From Steinernema hermaphroditum (lineage: Eukaryota > Nematoda > Chromadorea > Rhabditida > Steinernematidae): DNA of 64,000 bases. Location of the stretch: NCBI GenBank assembly GCA_030435675.1, contig CM059625.1, positions 13,454,001 to 13,518,000 of the forward strand, written 5' to 3'. Each line of letters begins with the position of its first letter. The first letter of the stretch is position 1. Shown one piece after another: positions 60,976 to 64,000 of this stretch. The notes beneath the pieces are model-generated. The model was not told where the DNA came from. It ran no database searches and saw only the letters and a program-made list of their open reading frames with translations. The position numbers were made by a program, and so were the translations under genes.

Positions 60976-61614
60976 GATTTGCTATTCTACTTTTTGACTC
61001 GTTTTCTGGTAATCACCTGCGAGAGACGGAGTCGTTTGCGATCGGTTTAATGCAGCAATTATCTGATGATAATACGCTGCTTAAGCACTAGACTGACGGC
61101 CAGTGTTAAAATGGTAAAGTTTTTGAGCACACGCAAATACCTATGGATTTCGCAAACGGTCCGTTGAGATTGCGCCGGTGGCCGGTAGAAAAAATCGCCA
61201 GTCATTCGGGGCAGTCTTGTGATGCTTTATGTTGATATTTGTCCAACAGAGCACCGTATCGATGCTGCAGGTCATCCCGCTTTGAGAGTCACGCGCGGAT
61301 TAAGCTCGTCACTGCTCGTCGCCATGTGTTCACTTTGTCGTCGAAAACACGGACTTTGTTCCGGAGTCAGCTGAGTCCCCGTCATTGTCCTTAAAAATGG
61401 TCCAAAAACCTGACTGCCAGACGTCAACACATGCCTTGAGTTCGGGTAAACACGGAAGTAGTCTAGAAAAGAAATCAAAACTGATACGTAAATACGACTA
61501 TGACAGATGGATTTTCAGAACTCACATGCTATACAAATTCTTCCATTTCTATCCAATTAAGTGTGGAACTACATGTGAAATCGTTGAAAACGAACTTTGT
61601 TCTGACTGTGTTGT
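60976..61614. other. Intergenic region
   Basis: 639 bp between the LAPTM-like gene and the next minus-strand fragment. A 68-codon minus frame at 61272-61478 is not recognised and has no clear splice partner. Confidence 0.4.
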
Positions 61615-61932
61615 TTAGTTGGTTTTGTCACGCGCTTGATCAAAGTTTTCGCTATGCTGAATGAGTTTATTGAACCTTCGGTCAAACGGCGACGTTCGAG
61701 AGCCATTGGAAACACGAGAAATATCGCGAGACTGCTAAAAAGACGGGGACAAAATTAAGAAACGAAAAAATGATAAAACGTGGTCGACGTTCATCTTTCA
61801 TATCATATGTTGTCATTGCTAGTACCGAATAGAGCAACCACGCGTCGTTGATAAGAGCGTTCTGATATCGGCTGACATTGCGACAGCAGAGGATATCGGC
61901 ACAGTCGAAGAAACCCAACGTAAATGGGATGC
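61615..61932 (-). CDS. 3' exons of an unrecognised small gene (partial model)
   Basis: A minus-strand exon starting after TTTTCCTTTGTAG at 61932 reads IPFTLGFFDCADILCCRN...DAWLLYS. It splices (GTACTA...CTTTTTAG) to a second exon QSRDISRVSNGSRTSPFD... ending at TAA 61615-61617. Both sites and the phase fit, and the protein has a Cys-rich hydrophobic start with a basic polar tail, as in a small membrane protein. The first exon and start codon were not found, since the upstream frame is blocked by a stop. Identity unknown. Confidence 0.45.
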
Positions 61933-64000
61933 CTACAAAGGAAAAAGCACAGCAGCTATGCTTGGCTGAGTCTACGAAAGGCGTCAGTGATAGTGTGAAT
62001 ACGGGCCGTTTGTGATCCTATCGGTCTACGATTAACTGCTAATTAAACAACTACATCAATGCGTGTTTACCCAAGGCATTGACAAAATCCATGCAACTAG
62101 GCTTTGCTTGTGTTAATTAACAGTAGTCACCAGAGTTCACCCGATATTTTGTCTGTTTACGGCAAACATTGGCGTGAAATTATGATAATTAGGCACAGAT
62201 AGACGTTGGCATGTAGTTCGCTACTTTAAGAATTCTAAAGAGTAGACAACATATGCAAATAATATTTATAAAGCACAGTTATTGGAAGACGATATAATGA
62301 TAAATGAGGTCAACAGTGGAAAGAGGTTTTTGATTTTATTAAGTAAGTCTTTTATTTAATGATTTGTGGTGCGGTTATATTCATGCTGGAAGCACATTAG
62401 CTCTATGCTGATCACATATCAGATTTTTATTTTTCAAAACATATATATCGTAACGGCTTAGCCACCGTAGTGATGGAATTCAAAGTTTTGACCACTGCAA
62501 GGTACGACATGGTTTGCAATCAGATTCTGAGGAGTACAAGTTGTGGTTAAGGCGTCTTCGTTTGCAATTGGTTCCTTATTGACTAAATCCCCAATCATAA
62601 AATCTTCAACAACATTTCTCTGAATCGAATTTTGTGGTTGGATTCGGTTGCACGATTCTCGTGATTACAAGAAGCTGAGCTTAAATGTGTGAACTATGAA
62701 TCATGAGCGGATCAGAAGCGAGCGGCTTATAGAAGATAAAAAGAAGTGGATCATTGTGAACCAGATTGAGCTGAAACCCACGCACGTGACTCAGTTTTGC
62801 ACTTTTCATCGACAAAATCCACTATTTAGTTTGAAGGTCATTAGCGATTAAAAAGCGTTGAATCACCTTCTGCAATTGATGCTTTTGCAGAGTATTTATT
62901 GGTCGTGGAAAGCATGTTAAGGGGTTACAGAGCGAGCAGGTAATTTGCACTGGACTAAGATTACAAAGGTTTTATTCTTCCCGTGGAAAGTCGATTAAAG
63001 AGAAGCGCATTCAGTTCTTAGAACATTGAACTCCAGCGCAACCCCGAACTGAGCACTCCTCGAAAGGGCGACAAAAAGACATGAAAGAAGAATCTGACAG
63101 CCGCGTGTGCGAGCAGTTCCGTGCATGCACGTGTGTGCTTATTATCCGCCATCCCTTCTTGCTCTCTTTTCCTCTTTCTTGGTGTTGTGCATCGATATAG
63201 GTGACAGTTTGCCTCCTCGTTCTGCGTCTCGCGCAGGCGCGCGAGTGTCCGTCCGACTGCACAGAAGAGAGCTACGAGTGCGCGAGGCGAACACAGGGAG
63301 GAGAGGATTGTGGCGACGGTGCACGCTAAATTCCTCCCACCTTTAGTCGGGTGGTGTCGCGCACTGGCGACTGTATTGATTGTCTCTGGCCAGTAACCTT
63401 GTTTGGCTCATAGCTCCCTTCCTCTTCTGTCCCATCGAGTTCCCTTTTTTGGATTGCATGCCTTCAGCGTCCCCTCTGGACATCGTGCGGTCACCGTTAT
63501 TTATTTTATAGTGTTTTTGAAGAAAAAGAGCTCTTGTTTGCCTAAGTCTTTATATGTGATTCAGTCACCTGCATCAGGTCGAGAGACAGCGTTGTCCAAT
63601 TATGGTCACCAAGAGCCTTGCTAATCCAAGCCTATGTCGTGCTCTGTTTTCGGAAAACTTCTCCAATGGTCAAGCCGGTGCTGAGCACTTGTTGACCGCT
63701 GAGGTCCACTTTTTTCGTTCGGCCAGTGTACCACTCAAGTGCCACTTACTGTTACTTTTGCACAGATTAGTACTTCTTGTGTTTGCTGGGCGGCATACTA
63801 ACTAGTGACACTAAATACGTATCTCTTCTCTAAGTGGACATATTCTCATAGTGTTCTGGTTCTAGTGAAACAAAAGCTCTTGAACGCATTTATTACTTCT
63901 GAAATAAAACAATTTTATTTAATATAGTAAAGCTTTCACTTGGGGAGCATTTATTTTAGTTTTACGATTTCCTTTCATTCAGGTTTGTTCGCTTAAAATG
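61933..64000. other. Right-end region without a supported gene
   Basis: AT-rich to about 63000, then a GC-richer stretch (63100-63350) with plus-strand frames of 70-80 codons that look like promoter or 5' UTR sequence of a gene that may start beyond the window. A frame at 63602-63805 is not recognised. AATAAA occurs near 63902. Confidence 0.4.

Noticed and set aside
63107..63805. Coding exons near the right edge
   Set aside because: Frames are short, compositionally biased, lack recognisable content and have no clear splice partners within the window.

Overview
The window reads as nuclear DNA of a nematode, probably rhabditid-like. Genes are broken by many short introns (roughly 40-70 bp, GTAAG...TTTCAG type). 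The left edge carries the nematode cholinergic locus: the last residues of an UNC-17-like vesicular acetylcholine transporter followed on the same strand by a choline acetyltransferase. A SUP-18-type iodotyrosine deiodinase, a globin and several nematode-style tetraspan membrane genes fit the same assignment. Species cannot be named from the sequence alone. All gene identities below come from reading the translations and their splice joins; no database search was run.

Left third (1-11.0 kb): unc-17 3' end and cha-1 (+), a small unrecognised protein (+), an SLC38A9-like lysosomal amino-acid transporter (+), a NUDT13/NudC-type nudix hydrolase (+) and, tail to tail with it, a secreted acidic low-complexity protein (-). 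From 11.5 to 23.4 kb there is almost nothing but an 82-bp tandem satellite (about 137 units in the main block), interrupted near its left edge by a 510-bp unique GC-richer island. After the array come a foldback repeat and two tRNA-like elements.

Middle (24.8-43.4 kb): V-ATPase subunit B (-); a nicotinamide phosphoribosyltransferase (NAMPT, +) cut by a 500-N assembly gap; a long EOGT gene (-, EGF-domain O-GlcNAc transferase), one intron of which contains a complete tetraspan-like gene on the opposite strand and another a mariner-like terminal-inverted-repeat element; a globin (+); and a SAC3/GANP mRNA-export scaffold (-).

Right part (43.4-64 kb): a 1.2-kb inverted-repeat element carrying tRNA-like sequences and a perfect 47-bp palindrome; two tandem sphingolipid delta-4 desaturase genes (-) flanking the deiodinase gene (+), with a nearly identical tract that suggests gene conversion; mitochondrial ribosomal protein L1 (-); the KEOPS subunit TPRKB/Cgi121 (+); a long-chain acyl-CoA ligase (-); and two small membrane or unrecognised genes (-). 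The last 2 kb hold no gene I can support.

The genes are mostly unrelated housekeeping and neuronal functions. The only local functional groupings are unc-17/cha-1 (acetylcholine loading and synthesis) and the duplicated desaturases. The points most worth following up are a NAMPT gene in a nematode (C. elegans is known to lack it), the satellite and its island, the tRNA-carrying palindromic element, the nested antisense gene and the desaturase conversion tract.
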